From assembly GCA_021847015.1 (NCBI GenBank), contig JAJZVW010000016.1:19854-83853 (forward strand): a DNA stretch of 64,000 nt, given 5' to 3'. Both the position numbers and the translations under genes were made by a program. How positions within the stretch are numbered: the first letter of the stretch is position 1; every line of letters starts with the position of its first letter. Source of the stretch: Pseudomonadota bacterium (GTDB taxonomy: Bacteria; Pseudomonadota; Alphaproteobacteria; Rhodospirillales; Magnetospirillaceae). Positions 31,730 to 40,841 of this stretch are shown piece by piece. The notes beneath the pieces are model-generated. The model worked only from the letters and a program-made list of their open reading frames with translations, ran no database searches and was not told the DNA's origin.

Positions 31730-31908
31730 GCCTGCCTCCCCGCGGGACGGAGCGCCGGCTAATCCGCTCCGCACTGTTGGAGGATGTTACATGGCGAACA
31801 TTCGGGCCAGGGGAACGGTCTCGGAGGGAGCGCCCCCATAAGGGCCAAAGGGCCACCGAAAGCACGGCGGCCCATCGCCATTCCCCCCTTTTCCAAATGC
31901 CGGGCGCG

Positions 31909-32253
31909 TCACTCGGCGACGTTCTGGTCGTAGGCTTCCAGCGCCAGGGCGCCGTACATCAGCGACGGACCGCCGCCCATGTAAACCGCCATGCCGATGA
32001 CCTCCATCACCTCCTCCCGGGTGGCGCCCAGTTCGGCCAGGGTGCGGCAATGGAAGGCGAGACAGCCGTGGCAGCGGACGGCAATGCCGATCGCCAGGGC
32101 GATGAGCTCCTTGGTCTTGGTATCCAAGGCCCCGGCCGCGGTGGCGGCCTTCGCCATGGCGGAAAAGCCCTTCATCACCTCGGGTATACCGCCGCGAACC
32201 TGCCCGACCAGACGGCCGAGACCTGCCGCCATTTCATCCCAATCTTCGACCAT
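31909..32253 (-). CDS. AhpD-like carboxymuconolactone decarboxylase family protein
   Basis: A 114-residue single-domain protein of the CMD/AhpD superfamily. It carries the redox CxxC and histidine pattern VRCHGCLAFHCRTL typical of AhpD-like peroxidase reductants, then GATREEVMEVIGMAVYMGGGPSLMY. Start MVEDWDEMAAGLGRL was chosen over a longer open frame. The presence of CHGC favours a thiol antioxidant role over a decarboxylase role. Confidence 0.86.
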   Translation of the reverse strand: MVEDWDEMAAGLGRLVGQVRGGIPEVMKGFSAMAKAATAAGALDTKTKELIALAIGIAVRCHGCLAFHCRTLAELGATREEVMEVIGMAVYMGGGPSLMYGALALEAYDQNVAE

Positions 32254-32299
32254 CCTGACCTCCGCAGCAAAAGATTTCGCTAATGAAGCCTCCGGACAT

Positions 32300-32311
32300 C
32301 TTGACGTCAAG
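32300..32311. promoter_or_regulatory. 12-bp palindrome upstream of the AhpD-like gene
   Basis: CTTGACGTCAAG is a perfect palindrome 47-58 nt upstream of the AhpD-like start, inside a 269-nt gap that also feeds the plus-strand lipoprotein. It could be an operator for a redox or stress regulator. The rest of the gap (32254-32522) shows nothing else recognisable except an AT-rich stretch at 32335-32372. Confidence 0.3.
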
Positions 32312-32522
32312 CCATGACGTGGTTGCAGTTCCGTTACTAAAAAGTATAAGTCCGATCCGTTTTTCTTTTTGACCGCCGCCACCCTCGCCGGCCGCGAATT
32401 CGGATGGACGCCGCGCAATGCCGCAGAAGCCGCGGGAATCCCCGGCGCGGCCACCTGATGCCGAACGGCGCCGCTCCCCACATCGCCTTTTGCCCGACGA
32501 GGCCAATTTTCAGGACACGCCC

Positions 32523-32939
32523 ATGAGATGGTCCCGGATCATACCCCCGGCGGCGGCGCTATCCGTAGCCCTGGCGGGGTGCCAAGGCGCTTCCGCGGCC
32601 GCACCCGGACCGTGTGCGCGCCAAGCGGACGCCCGCGGGGGGATGTCGTACGCCCACCCCTACGCCTGGGGGCAGACGCCCTTCGCCTATGCCCGGGGCC
32701 AAGCCTCTGGGGGGAACGCGCCCAATGTCGGGGGGCCGCCGCCCATTGCGCCCGCCCCCACCGCGCCGACGATTATGGTGACACCGCCCGCGCCGCCAGC
32801 CTATCCGCCGGCGCCGGAACCCGGCATTGCCCCGCGAGCGCCGGCACCGCCGCCGCCAGCGGTAGCGACGCCACCGCCTCCGATGGAGGGCCCGGCGCCT
32901 ACGGCACCGGAGATACGGATCACTCCGACGCAACCCTAG
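32523..32939 (+). CDS. Pro-rich putative lipoprotein
   Basis: A 138-residue protein with signal peptide and lipobox (RIIPPAAALSVALAGC). The mature part has one further Cys (PGPCARQADARGG), a YAHPYAWGQTPFAYARGQ segment, and a tail of about 80 residues dominated by Pro and Ala. Low complexity prevents family assignment. A cell-envelope anchor or linker is plausible. No homologous name can be given. Confidence 0.6.
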   Translation: MRWSRIIPPAAALSVALAGCQGASAAAPGPCARQADARGGMSYAHPYAWGQTPFAYARGQASGGNAPNVGGPPPIAPAPTAPTIMVTPPAPPAYPPAPEPGIAPRAPAPPPPAVATPPPPMEGPAPTAPEIRITPTQP

Positions 32940-32969
32940 CCGCGGCCGCGCAGGCGGCCGCGGCGGCGA

Positions 32970-33332
32970 TTATCGGGAACCGTGCCCGTGCGCCGATATT
33001 TCCCGGCCGAATTCCCGGGCCAGTTCGGCCGGCAGAGCCTCTTCCTCGATCGCGGAGAGGGCGCGGTAATGGCCCTGCATCTTCAGGAAGCGCCGCACGC
33101 CGACCACGAACACGAGCAGGCCCAAGGCGACGAAGCCCCACCCGCTCATGACGGCATCGTGGGAGATGTTGAACAGCTTGACGATGGTCAGGCCGGACAG
33201 GATCAACCCGAGCGCGGTGCGCCCATAGGCGAGGAAGGTCCGTTCGTTGGCCAGCACGGTGCGGTCCAGCGCAAGCCAGTCGCGGACGATGAATTCGTGG
33301 GGTTTGAAATTATCGTAAGGGAGTCGTCTCAT
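32970..33332 (-). CDS. DUF202 family membrane protein
   Basis: A 120-residue protein of the YidH/DUF202 type. The soluble N-terminus carries RDWLALDRTVLANERTFLAY, the family signature. Three hydrophobic helices follow (ALGLILSGLTIVKLF; WGFVALGLLVFVVGVRRFL; the first partly overlapping the signature). The molecular role is unknown. It is followed by a 126-nt AT-rich gap before the cytochrome c gene. Confidence 0.85.
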   Translation of the reverse strand: MRRLPYDNFKPHEFIVRDWLALDRTVLANERTFLAYGRTALGLILSGLTIVKLFNISHDAVMSGWGFVALGLLVFVVGVRRFLKMQGHYRALSAIEEEALPAELAREFGREISAHGHGSR

Positions 33333-33458
33333 TTCATTGGCGCTTCACGGGCTGGTCGAACGCCGCTCAATCTGCGGCGCGCGGGAAGATAGCGCCGTTC
33401 CCCCTTTCGCGCCACCGTGAATATCATAATATTGTCATGTTTCCAAAACCACCCTGGC

Positions 33459-33776
33459 TTACGGATGTCGCCGAAGGGTGCGGAGATACGCCACGAGGTC
33501 CCCGATGTCCGGCTGGCTGAGATCGAGCGGAGGCATGTAGGCATGGTGGGGACTGGCGGTCGCCAGCCGCAGGGACGCGTCGGACTTTTCCCGCGCGAGC
33601 GCCGCCAAGGTGGGCGCGGCGTCCGTGCCCGCCCCCTCGACCACGTGGCAGGACACGCAGAGACGCTGGGCCAGCACCCGCCCGTGCGCCGGGTCGGGCT
33701 CGGCGGCCGACACCGGCCGGGCCGCGGCCAAGCCGAGCCCCAATGCGATGGCCGCGAACAAGACTCTGTTCCGCAT
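33459..33776 (-). CDS. Small periplasmic c-type cytochrome
   Basis: About 105 residues with a Sec signal (MRNRVLFAAIALGLGLAAARPVSAAE divided at AAA). The single heme site is CVSCH, and the distal Met is probably in HAYMPPLDLSQPDIGDLVAYLRTL, a class I cytochrome c end. Start M at 33776 has AGGTGGG upstream. It is probably an electron carrier; its partner is unknown. The 5' end lies 28 bp from the att-like repeat at 33804. Confidence 0.88.
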   Translation of the reverse strand: MRNRVLFAAIALGLGLAAARPVSAAEPDPAHGRVLAQRLCVSCHVVEGAGTDAAPTLAALAREKSDASLRLATASPHHAYMPPLDLSQPDIGDLVAYLRTLRRHP

Positions 33777-33803
33777 GCTACCCACCTCCATTCGAGGGGC
33801 GCG

Positions 33804-33813
33804 TGGCGTCCCG
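33804..33813 (+). repeat. 10-bp copy of the tRNA-Arg 3' end (att-like)
   Basis: TGGCGTCCCG here is identical, in the same orientation, to the last 10 bp of tRNA-Arg(CCT) at 40947-40956. The two copies enclose the small ORF, carbonic anhydrase, cbbOQSL and cbbR. The repeat is short for a tRNA attachment site, so this is a candidate only. Confidence 0.35.
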
Positions 33814-33911
33814 CAGTGGTTGAAGATGATAACTGGTCGGCGCGGCTCTGCCCCTAACTTTTTCGTTCTGCGGGATTGCAGGAAGCCACCGTCCGCGCCG
33901 GTGACGAGACG

Positions 33912-34064
33912 TTAGCGCCACCGCTCGGGGGGGACGCGCAGGAAGGTGAGAGCTTCTGGCCGGTTCCTTCCATGCCTTCTGCCGCCGGAATACCGCACCA
34001 GCACCAGCTGCGTGGCGCCGCTCTCTACCTTCCTGGTGATCCAGACAGCCATCACTGGTGCCAT
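33912..34064 (-). CDS. Small hypothetical ORF downstream of carbonic anhydrase
   Basis: A 50-codon frame starting ATG 18 nt after the carbonic anhydrase stop on the same strand; the peptide begins MAPVMAVWITRKVESGATQL and is basic (many Arg). A second in-frame ATG lies four codons in. Codon use resembles neighbouring genes. No family is recognised and it could be spurious. The remaining stretch from 33777 to 33911 holds only the att-like repeat. Confidence 0.35.
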   Translation of the reverse strand: MAPVMAVWITRKVESGATQLVLVRYSGGRRHGRNRPEALTFLRVPPERWR

Positions 34065-34082
34065 CGCCCCCGAGCAGAGACT

Positions 34083-34721
34083 TTATATTTTCAAAATTTC
34101 GAATTGTTCGCGGCCCGAGTCATAGGCCCACAATTCCCCTTTCTCTATATCGAACCACCAAGCCTCCAGGGTCAGTTCGCCAGTGTCCACGCGCTCCCTG
34201 ATCCAGGGAAAGGTTTCCAGGTTGCTCAGTGACTGGACGATGGAGGCGCGTTCGGTGGCGCGGGTGGTTTCGCCTAGGGCCTCCTCTCCGGTTTCAGGGC
34301 CGGCGTGGCAGGCGCAGGCGGCGAGGGAGATCCACTGGGCGACGTATTCCCGCTCCAGCTTCTGTCCCATCCGCGAGCGGCACAGGGCCTGGATGCCACC
34401 GCAAAGGGAATGGCCGAGGACAAGGATGTGGCGAACCTTCAGGTCCCGCACCGCGAACTCGATGGCGGCACTGGTGCCGTGATAGTGCCCGTCCGGCTGA
34501 TGGGGCGGGACTAAATTGGCGACGTTGCGGACCACGAACAGTTCGCCGGGTTCGGCGTTGAGCAGCAAGGCGGGGTCCACGCGGGAATCGGAGCAGGCGA
34601 TGACCAGCACCTTGGGATGCTGGCCGCGCGCCACCAGATCCCGGTACAATTCGGGACGCTTGTCGAAATAGGTGGCTCGGAAGGCGCGGAAACCGGCCAC
34701 CAGTTTGTCCATCTCCTCCAT
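34083..34721 (-). CDS. Beta-class carbonic anhydrase
   Basis: Interconverts CO2 and bicarbonate with a Zn2+ site. It has 212 residues. Zinc ligands and catalytic dyad are visible: C43 with D45 and R47 in ACSDSR, and H103/C106 in LGHSLCGGI. It follows cbbO by 19 nt, so it appears to be the last enzyme gene of the cbb operon, supplying or trapping CO2 near RuBisCO. There are no carboxysome shell genes in the window. Confidence 0.95.
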   Translation of the reverse strand: MEEMDKLVAGFRAFRATYFDKRPELYRDLVARGQHPKVLVIACSDSRVDPALLLNAEPGELFVVRNVANLVPPHQPDGHYHGTSAAIEFAVRDLKVRHILVLGHSLCGGIQALCRSRMGQKLEREYVAQWISLAACACHAGPETGEEALGETTRATERASIVQSLSNLETFPWIRERVDTGELTLEAWWFDIEKGELWAYDSGREQFEILKI

Positions 34722-34740
34722 CAGCGGATCCTTTTCACGT

Positions 34741-37068
34741 TCATGCCGTCAGCTCGACGAACAGCGCCGGCAACCGTTCCGGCAGGCGTTCGACCTTGTC
34801 GACGATGGTGTATCCAGTCGCACCGAAGATGCGTTCGACGTAGCGGTCTGCTTCGGGATCGAGGGTAAGGCAGAAGGTGTGGACGCCGCGGGTCGCCAGT
34901 TCTTCCACCGCTTTCTTGGCGTCGTGGCGCAGGTACTGCGGATCCCGTTCGTCGATGTCGGCGGGCTCGCCGTCCGTCACCAGCAGCAGCAGCTTGCGCC
35001 GCTGAGGCTGGTGAAGCAGGTGCGCTCCGGCATGGCGAAGTGCCGCGCCCATGCGGGTCGAATAACCGCCGGTCATACCAGCCAACCGAGCCTTGGCCAT
35101 GTCGTCCATGCGCCCGTCGAAATCCTTGAAGCGCAAATATTCGACGTCGTGCCGCCCCTTCGAGCGGAAGCCGTGGATGGCGAAGGGATCCCCGATAGCC
35201 TGGACCGCCGAACCCACCAGGGCGGCGGCCTCGCGAGTCAGGTCGATGATGGTCTTGTCGGTGCCGCGCACCAGATCGTTGGTCGACTGAGACAGGTCGA
35301 GCAGGACGAGAACGGCAAGGTCGCGCCGGTTCAGCACATAACGCATGGTGATGCGCGGGTCGTGATCCAAACCGGCGCGCAGGCTGACTATGGCGTCGAT
35401 GGCGGCGTTGATATCCAACTCGTCGCCGTCCTCCAGCTTGCGCTCGCGGACCACCCCCTGGGGCCGCAGACGATCGACGATCTGACGTAGCCGCTGGGTG
35501 ATGGGCTTGTTGGCGCCAAGGATGGCGTCGATTTGACCGGGGTCGCCGGTTTGGGGACGGTGCTCGAAGACCGTCGCCCAATCCGGCCGGTGCAGTTGAA
35601 TCTGGTAATCCCATTCGTGATAGGGGAACGGATCCGAGACCGGCGGCTTGCCTTCCTTTTCGTTGAAGGTGGTGCCGTCATCGTCATAAAGCTCGCCATC
35701 CAGAACCCAGATTTCCTGGGCGTCGTCACCCGCGGTCTCGACCTCCACTTCGTTGACGAACTCCATCAGCGAGACGCGGCGGCGGACTTGGCTGCGGCCC
35801 TCCAGCACCTCAACCCCGCGTTCCCACGAGAATTCCTCGAAAGCCCAAACGAAGCGGTTGTCGTCGCGGTACGGGATGCGCACTCCCTCCAGCACCCGAA
35901 GGGACGGCAAGGCCCGGCGGACGGCGAGCAAATGGTACAGTTCCATGCCCATGTGCCAGGAAAAGGCATTGTCCAGCCGGTTGGCTTCGATGTTGGCGTG
36001 AAATTTGGCGGCCAGGGCGTCAAACTCGCCGTCGCCGGTGGGACTGGCGGGATCAAGCAGGTGCAGCGCCAGTTGCTCCAGCCTCACCATGGCCTCGTGC
36101 TCGGCCGGAACAGCCTTTGGCAGCGCCAGCAGCGCACGCCACAACCCCTTCAGACCGGGCAATTCCCGAACCGCATTGTATTCGACCCGGGCATCCTCCA
36201 TGAATCCGATCAGGTTGATCTGGGCCGGATTCAGCTCCTGCGCGGAGATGGGCGCGTTGGTATAGGCGATGTGAGCCGCCATGTGCGCGGCGATGGCGCG
36301 GAACAGATCCAGCCCTTTGACTTGGGAACCGGGAACGTCGTCAACGGCATCGGGCAGATGTATCACGAATCCGTCCAGGTAGGGCTTGAACTCGCTGCGA
36401 TCGGCCGCAGCCGGCCGTAGCCAGAAGTCCCGGCCCCACAGGGCCCGCAAGGTGGCCGACAGCTTGCGCTGGTGGTTCACGAACAGGATGCCTTTGCGCT
36501 CCTTCTGGAGCATCGCTTGGCTGTCGGGGGTCTGAAGGGCGAAATACGCGAGCTGGGTCCTGACGTCGGTGCGGTGGGCGTCGGCCCCGAAGAACGCCCA
36601 GCGCCGCAACCCGCCCAGGGTCAGCTTGGTCAGAAGCTCGTCCAGCACCCCGAACATGGGGCGCAGCCCGCGCGGCGCGCGGGCCGAAAGCTGGTGCAGG
36701 AACAGAAGATAGCCGCGGAACAGGCCGATGTCCCCCAGCCGCCGCGCCGCGACGGGCAGGGTGGCGAAGAACAGGCCGATCACCTCGCCCGAGGTCATCG
36801 AGGCCAGCTTGAGGGCGGCGCCGATGGATTCGGAAACGGCCTCCTCCCCTACCTCGCGCGCCACCTGCGGCATGGTTTCCAGCCAGGTGGCCACCAGGTC
36901 GCGGCCCCGGCCAAGACTGCCCAAACCCTTGGCGCCCTCCAGCCAATGCCGCAAACCGGTGGGCGTCATCACCCGGGCCGCCTCGTGGAAGCAGGTTTCC
37001 AGGATCGGCTGCACCTCGGGCGAGATCTGATCGAAATATTCCCGATACGAGTCCAGGCTGACGCTCAT
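34741..37068 (-). CDS. cbbO: RuBisCO activation protein CbbO
   Basis: VWA-domain adaptor that works with the AAA+ protein CbbQ to remove inhibitory sugar phosphates from RuBisCO. It has 775 residues, the usual length. The N-terminal two thirds is helical and unique to CbbO/NorD-type proteins. The C-terminal von Willebrand domain has the MIDAS start LLDLSQSTND and LLLVTDGEPADIDERD. Start MSVSLDSYREYFDQ is 25 nt after cbbQ. NorD is a paralogue, but the cbb context settles the call. Confidence 0.95.
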   Translation of the reverse strand: MSVSLDSYREYFDQISPEVQPILETCFHEAARVMTPTGLRHWLEGAKGLGSLGRGRDLVATWLETMPQVAREVGEEAVSESIGAALKLASMTSGEVIGLFFATLPVAARRLGDIGLFRGYLLFLHQLSARAPRGLRPMFGVLDELLTKLTLGGLRRWAFFGADAHRTDVRTQLAYFALQTPDSQAMLQKERKGILFVNHQRKLSATLRALWGRDFWLRPAAADRSEFKPYLDGFVIHLPDAVDDVPGSQVKGLDLFRAIAAHMAAHIAYTNAPISAQELNPAQINLIGFMEDARVEYNAVRELPGLKGLWRALLALPKAVPAEHEAMVRLEQLALHLLDPASPTGDGEFDALAAKFHANIEANRLDNAFSWHMGMELYHLLAVRRALPSLRVLEGVRIPYRDDNRFVWAFEEFSWERGVEVLEGRSQVRRRVSLMEFVNEVEVETAGDDAQEIWVLDGELYDDDGTTFNEKEGKPPVSDPFPYHEWDYQIQLHRPDWATVFEHRPQTGDPGQIDAILGANKPITQRLRQIVDRLRPQGVVRERKLEDGDELDINAAIDAIVSLRAGLDHDPRITMRYVLNRRDLAVLVLLDLSQSTNDLVRGTDKTIIDLTREAAALVGSAVQAIGDPFAIHGFRSKGRHDVEYLRFKDFDGRMDDMAKARLAGMTGGYSTRMGAALRHAGAHLLHQPQRRKLLLLVTDGEPADIDERDPQYLRHDAKKAVEELATRGVHTFCLTLDPEADRYVERIFGATGYTIVDKVERLPERLPALFVELTA

Positions 37069-37093
37069 GGCTGCCCCCAGGCGGGTGAAGGAT

Positions 37094-37912
37094 CTACGCG
37101 AAGAAGGTGGACACGGCAGCGTCCAGCGCCTCGCGCATGTCGGGGTCGTCGGTCAAAGGCCGCACCAGCGCCAGACGGCAGGCGTCGGGCGCGGGGATGC
37201 CGCGGGCGATCAGGGTGCCAGCATAGACCAGCAGGCGGGTGGACATGCCCTCGTCGAGCCCGTGACCCTTGAGATTGCGCGACCGGGCGGCGATCTGGGT
37301 CAGCTTGTCGGCGACCGAACGCTCCACGCCGGATTCATGGGCGACGATCTCGGCCTCGACCTCGGGCGCGGGGTAGGAGAAGTCCATGGCCGCGAAGCGC
37401 TGCTTGGTCGATTGCTTCAGGTCCTTCATCAGGGACTGATAGCCGGGGTTGTACGAGATCACCAATTGGAAGTCCGAGTGGGCTTCCACCGATTCCCCCT
37501 TCTTATCCAACGGCAGGACCCGGCGGTGGTCGGTCAGGGGGTGAATCACCACCGTCGTGTCCTGCCGCGCTTCCACCACCTCGTCGAGGTAGCAGATAGC
37601 CCCGATGCGGGCGGCGCGCGTGAGGGGACCGTCCTGCCAGCGGGTGCCGTCGCGGTCCAAAAGGAAACGGCCGATCAGGTCGGCGGCGGTCATGTCCTCG
37701 TTGCATGCCACTGTGATCAGGGGCTTGCCCAGCCTCCAGGCCATGTGTTCGATGAACCGGGACTTGCCGCAGCCGGTTGGCCCTTTCAGCATCATCGGCA
37801 GGCGGGCGTCATAGGCGGCTTCGTATTCCTCGACCTCGCGGCCGGTGGGGCGGTAATAGGGCTCGGCTTTGACACGGTACTGAGCGGCGATGTGGTCGCT
37901 GGTATCGAGCAT
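37094..37912 (-). CDS. cbbQ: RuBisCO activase AAA+ protein CbbQ
   Basis: MoxR-type AAA+ ATPase, the motor of the CbbQO RuBisCO activase. It has 272 residues with Walker A LKGPTGCGKSRFIEHMAW, Walker B AICYLDEVVEAR and VISYNPGYQSLMKDLKQSTKQRF. It is separated from cbbS by a 75-nt gap containing a strong hairpin, which may set its expression below that of RuBisCO itself. Confidence 0.95.
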   Translation of the reverse strand: MLDTSDHIAAQYRVKAEPYYRPTGREVEEYEAAYDARLPMMLKGPTGCGKSRFIEHMAWRLGKPLITVACNEDMTAADLIGRFLLDRDGTRWQDGPLTRAARIGAICYLDEVVEARQDTTVVIHPLTDHRRVLPLDKKGESVEAHSDFQLVISYNPGYQSLMKDLKQSTKQRFAAMDFSYPAPEVEAEIVAHESGVERSVADKLTQIAARSRNLKGHGLDEGMSTRLLVYAGTLIARGIPAPDACRLALVRPLTDDPDMREALDAAVSTFFA

Positions 37913-37937
37913 GGAACGCTCCTCTGCGGCGGGAGGA

Positions 37938-37968
37938 TCCGGGACGCGGCCGGTGGCCGCATCCCGGA
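37938..37968 (-). terminator. Intercistronic hairpin between cbbS and cbbQ
   Basis: A 14-bp stem with one mismatch and a 3-nt loop (arms TCCGGGACGCGGCC and GGCCGCATCCCGGA) lies after cbbS on the transcribed strand. It has no T-run, so it is more likely a partial terminator or an RNA-stabilising 3' structure that raises cbbLS over cbbQO. Confidence 0.5.
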
Positions 37969-37987
37969 CGGGAAGGAACGGTGGCGA

Positions 37988-38344
37988 TCAGACGGCGGCG
38001 CCGCGATAGATCACCATTTCAGCGCCTTTGGTCTGCTTGAAATTGTCGTATCCCACCAGGCGGACATGGTGGCCGGGATTGGCCTTATGGCAGGCCTCGC
38101 ACTCGGCCAGGATGCGGTCGACGTCGGTCTCGCCGAACAACGGCAGCTTCCACATGTACCAGTAGTGGCTGGTGGCGTGAGCCGGCTCGGTATGCTCAAT
38201 GCCGGGGTTCCAGCCCTTGGAAACGATGTATTCGACCTGCTTGCGGATGTCCTCGGGGGTCATAGGCGGCAGGTAGGAGAAGGTGCCGAACTTGCGGCTG
38301 GCCGGGTCGGACAGGCGCGACTGATAGTCCTGGATCTCGCTCAT
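37988..38344 (-). CDS. cbbS: RuBisCO small subunit
   Basis: Small subunit of form I RuBisCO, 118 residues. It shows the conserved [34 protein letters not shown] and [14 protein letters not shown]. Length and sequence fit the form IA class. It lies 37 nt downstream of cbbL and both are surely co-expressed. Confidence 0.97.
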   Translation of the reverse strand: MSEIQDYQSRLSDPASRKFGTFSYLPPMTPEDIRKQVEYIVSKGWNPGIEHTEPAHATSHYWYMWKLPLFGETDVDRILAECEACHKANPGHHVRLVGYDNFKQTKGAEMVIYRGAAV

Positions 38345-38381
38345 TTCTGCTTTCCTTGGTGAATTGAGAGATGCGAGGGGA

Positions 38382-39800
38382 TCACCGGTGAACGGTGTCG
38401 AGCTTGTCGACGGTCTCGAACTCGAACTTGATCTCCTTCCAGGTCTCCATGGCGACCTTCAGTTCAGGGCTGGACTTGGCGGCCTGGGTCAGGATCTCCT
38501 TGCCCTCGCGCTCCAGTTGGCGTCCTTCGTTGCGGGCTTTGACGCACGCTTCCAAGGCGACACGGTTGGCGGCCGCGCCGGCGGCGTTGCCCCACGGGTG
38601 GCCCAGCGTGCCGCCGCCGAACTGCAGCACCGCGTCGTCACCGAAGATCGACACCAGCGCCGGCATGTGCCAGACGTGGATGCCGCCCGAGGCCACCGGC
38701 ATGACGCCGGGCATCTGGCCCCAATCCTGGTCGAAGAAGATGCCGCGGTCGCGGTCGGCCTTGACGTAGCGTTCGCGCATCAGGTCGACCCACCCCAGTG
38801 TTGCCGCGCGGTCGCCTTCCAGCTTGCCGACCACGGTGCCCGAGTGCAGATGGTCGCCGCCCAGCAGGCGCAGGATCTTGGTGAGAACGCGGAAGTTGAT
38901 GCCGTGCTTGGGATTGCGGTCGATCACGCCGTGCATGGCGCGATGGACGTGCAGGAGCATGCCGTTGTCCCGGCACCACCGCGACAGGGAGGAATGCGCC
39001 GCCCAGCCCATGGTTAGGAAGTCGCTCATGACGATCGGCGAGCCGATCTCCTTGGCGAATTCGGCACGCTTGTACATCTCTTCGACGTTGGGCGCGGTGA
39101 CGTTGAGGTAGTGGCCCTTGCGCTCGCCGGTTTCCGCCTCGGCCTTTTGGATGGCCTCCTGACAGAACAGGAAACGGTCGCGCCACCGCATGAAGGGCTG
39201 GGAATTGACGTTCTCGTCGTCCTTGGTGAAGTCCAGGCCACCGCGCAGGCATTCGTAGACCGCGCGGCCGTAGTTCTTGGCCGACAGGCCCAGCTTCGGC
39301 TTGATGGTGCAGCCCAGGAGCGGGCGGCCGTATTTATTGAGGTGGTCGCGCTCGACCTGGATGCCGTGCGGTGGGCCGTCGCAGGTGGTCACGAACCAGA
39401 GCGGCATCCGCACGTCTTCGAGGCGTAGGGAGCGAACCGCCTTGAAGCCGAACACGTTGCCCACCAGCGACGTGAACATGTTGACGATCGAGCCTTCCTC
39501 GAACAGGCCCATGGGATAGGCGATGAAGGCGTAGAAGGACTCGTCGTCGCCCGGCACGTCCTCGATCGCGTAGGCGCGGCCCTTGTAATAGTAGAGGTCG
39601 GTGAGAAGGTCGGTCCACACCGTGGTCCAGGTGGCCGTCGATGATTCGGCGGCCACGGCCGCGGCGGCCTCTTCGCGCGGCACGCCGGGCTGGGGCACGA
39701 TCTTGAATACCGCCAGGACGTCCGAGTCCTTCGGCGTATAGGTCGGCTCCCAGTAGGCTTCGCGGTACTCCTTCACGCCCGCTTGGTACGTCTTGCCCAT
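38382..39800 (-). CDS. cbbL: RuBisCO large subunit, form I (IA type)
   Basis: Catalytic subunit fixing CO2 onto ribulose-1,5-bisphosphate. From [19 protein letters not shown] it has 472 residues. Catalytic K167 is in [11 protein letters not shown]; the carbamylated K193 with Mg2+ ligands D195 and E196 is in [17 protein letters not shown]. Loop-6 [15 protein letters not shown] and the [12 protein letters not shown] phosphate site are intact. Length and local sequence resemble form IA rather than the red-type form IC or the form II usual in this group. The frame extends upstream with no similarity. Confidence 0.97.
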   Translation of the reverse strand: MGKTYQAGVKEYREAYWEPTYTPKDSDVLAVFKIVPQPGVPREEAAAAVAAESSTATWTTVWTDLLTDLYYYKGRAYAIEDVPGDDESFYAFIAYPMGLFEEGSIVNMFTSLVGNVFGFKAVRSLRLEDVRMPLWFVTTCDGPPHGIQVERDHLNKYGRPLLGCTIKPKLGLSAKNYGRAVYECLRGGLDFTKDDENVNSQPFMRWRDRFLFCQEAIQKAEAETGERKGHYLNVTAPNVEEMYKRAEFAKEIGSPIVMSDFLTMGWAAHSSLSRWCRDNGMLLHVHRAMHGVIDRNPKHGINFRVLTKILRLLGGDHLHSGTVVGKLEGDRAATLGWVDLMRERYVKADRDRGIFFDQDWGQMPGVMPVASGGIHVWHMPALVSIFGDDAVLQFGGGTLGHPWGNAAGAAANRVALEACVKARNEGRQLEREGKEILTQAAKSSPELKVAMETWKEIKFEFETVDKLDTVHR

Positions 39801-39920
39801 ATGGTTTCCTCCAGGTACTTCGTCGGCCGGCGGCACGACGCGTTCATCGGGAGAAACCTTGGCGAGATATTGGAATAAACGTAACTTGATAATAATGTGG
39901 CCATAAATATACTCTTGTAT
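39801..39920. promoter_or_regulatory. Divergent cbbL-cbbR control region
   Basis: This 120-bp gap separates divergent cbbL and cbbR and is AT-rich near the cbbR side (39870-39920), unlike its surroundings. It should contain both promoters and CbbR-binding sites. A perfect inverted repeat (see 39907-39922) touches the cbbR start. No clear TNA-N7-TNA LysR site was confirmed by eye. Confidence 0.6.
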
Positions 39921-39922
39921 AT
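39907..39922. promoter_or_regulatory. Inverted repeat at the cbbR start codon
   Basis: ATATAC-TCTT-GTATAT is a perfect 6-bp inverted repeat whose right arm overlaps the cbbR ATG. LysR-type regulators commonly autorepress through such sites, so this is a candidate CbbR autoregulatory operator. Confidence 0.4.
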
Positions 39923-40841
39923 GGATCGATGGACCCTGCAGCAGTTCCGGATTTTCGAGGCGGTGGCGCGGCACCGCAGCTACACCCGTGCGGCGGAAGA
40001 ACTGAACCTGACCCAGCCGGCGGTCTATATCCAGGTGCGGCGGCTGGAGGAGGCGGTGGGACTGCCCCTGTTCGAGACGGTAGGGCGCCGCATCGTGCCG
40101 ACCCACGCCGGCGAGGAAACCATGGCGGCGGCGACCGAGGTGCTGGCCCGCCTGAGACTTCTATCCGGAACCATGGCCCGGCTGAAAGGCACGGTGGGTG
40201 GACCGCTCCAGGTGGCGGTAGTGACGTCCGCCAAGTACTTCATGCCCGAAATCCTGGTGAAATTTCTGCGTCTGCACCCCAACGTCCAGCCGCAACTGAC
40301 CGTTGCCAATCGCGCCCACATCCTGGAGCGACTGACCGCGCGGCGCGATGATTTCTGCATCATGGGCCAGGTCCCCGAAGGCCTGGATCTCGTCGCCCAT
40401 GCCGTCATGGAGAACCTGCTGGTTCCCATCGCTCCGGCGGGTCATCCATTGGCGGGCCACCGGATACTGCCTCTGGAAGCCCTGGCCGCCGAACCGTTTC
40501 TGATGCGGGAACCGGGGTCAGGCACCCGCCAGGCGGTGGAGCGCACCATGTCCGAACAGGGACTCGCCATCACCACCACCATGGAATTGGGCTCCACCGA
40601 AGCCATCAAACGGGCCGTGATCGCCGGCCTGGGAGTCTCCGTCCTTTCGCTGTCGAGTCTGGATTTTGAACTAGCAAGCGGACGAATCGCGTTATTGAAG
40701 GTCGAAGGATTTCCCCTGCGGCGCACATGGTTCGCCGTTCAGCCTAACGGGAGGCAACTGGGCCCCACCGCCGATGCCTTCCTGTCCCTGCTGATACAGG
40801 AAGGGGAGAGCATCCGCAAAAAGAATAGCGCGGTCAGTTGA
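39921..40841 (+). CDS. cbbR: LysR-type regulator of the cbb operon
   Basis: LysR-family transcription factor of 306 residues. The N-terminal winged helix-turn-helix has [28 protein letters not shown] (split here at natural helices) and [12 protein letters not shown]. The effector domain includes [20 protein letters not shown] and [17 protein letters not shown]. Divergent placement from cbbL, with a shared control region, identifies it as CbbR. Effectors of CbbR in relatives are metabolites such as RuBP, PEP or NADPH. Confidence 0.93.
   Translation: MDRWTLQQFRIFEAVARHRSYTRAAEELNLTQPAVYIQVRRLEEAVGLPLFETVGRRIVPTHAGEETMAAATEVLARLRLLSGTMARLKGTVGGPLQVAVVTSAKYFMPEILVKFLRLHPNVQPQLTVANRAHILERLTARRDDFCIMGQVPEGLDLVAHAVMENLLVPIAPAGHPLAGHRILPLEALAAEPFLMREPGSGTRQAVERTMSEQGLAITTTMELGSTEAIKRAVIAGLGVSVLSLSSLDFELASGRIALLKVEGFPLRRTWFAVQPNGRQLGPTADAFLSLLIQEGESIRKKNSAVS

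Noticed and set aside
33876..34232. 118-codon plus-strand frame between the cytochrome c gene and carbonic anhydrase
   Set aside because: It overlaps the carbonic anhydrase gene antisense and has no family features. The shorter minus-strand ORF fits the operon direction better.
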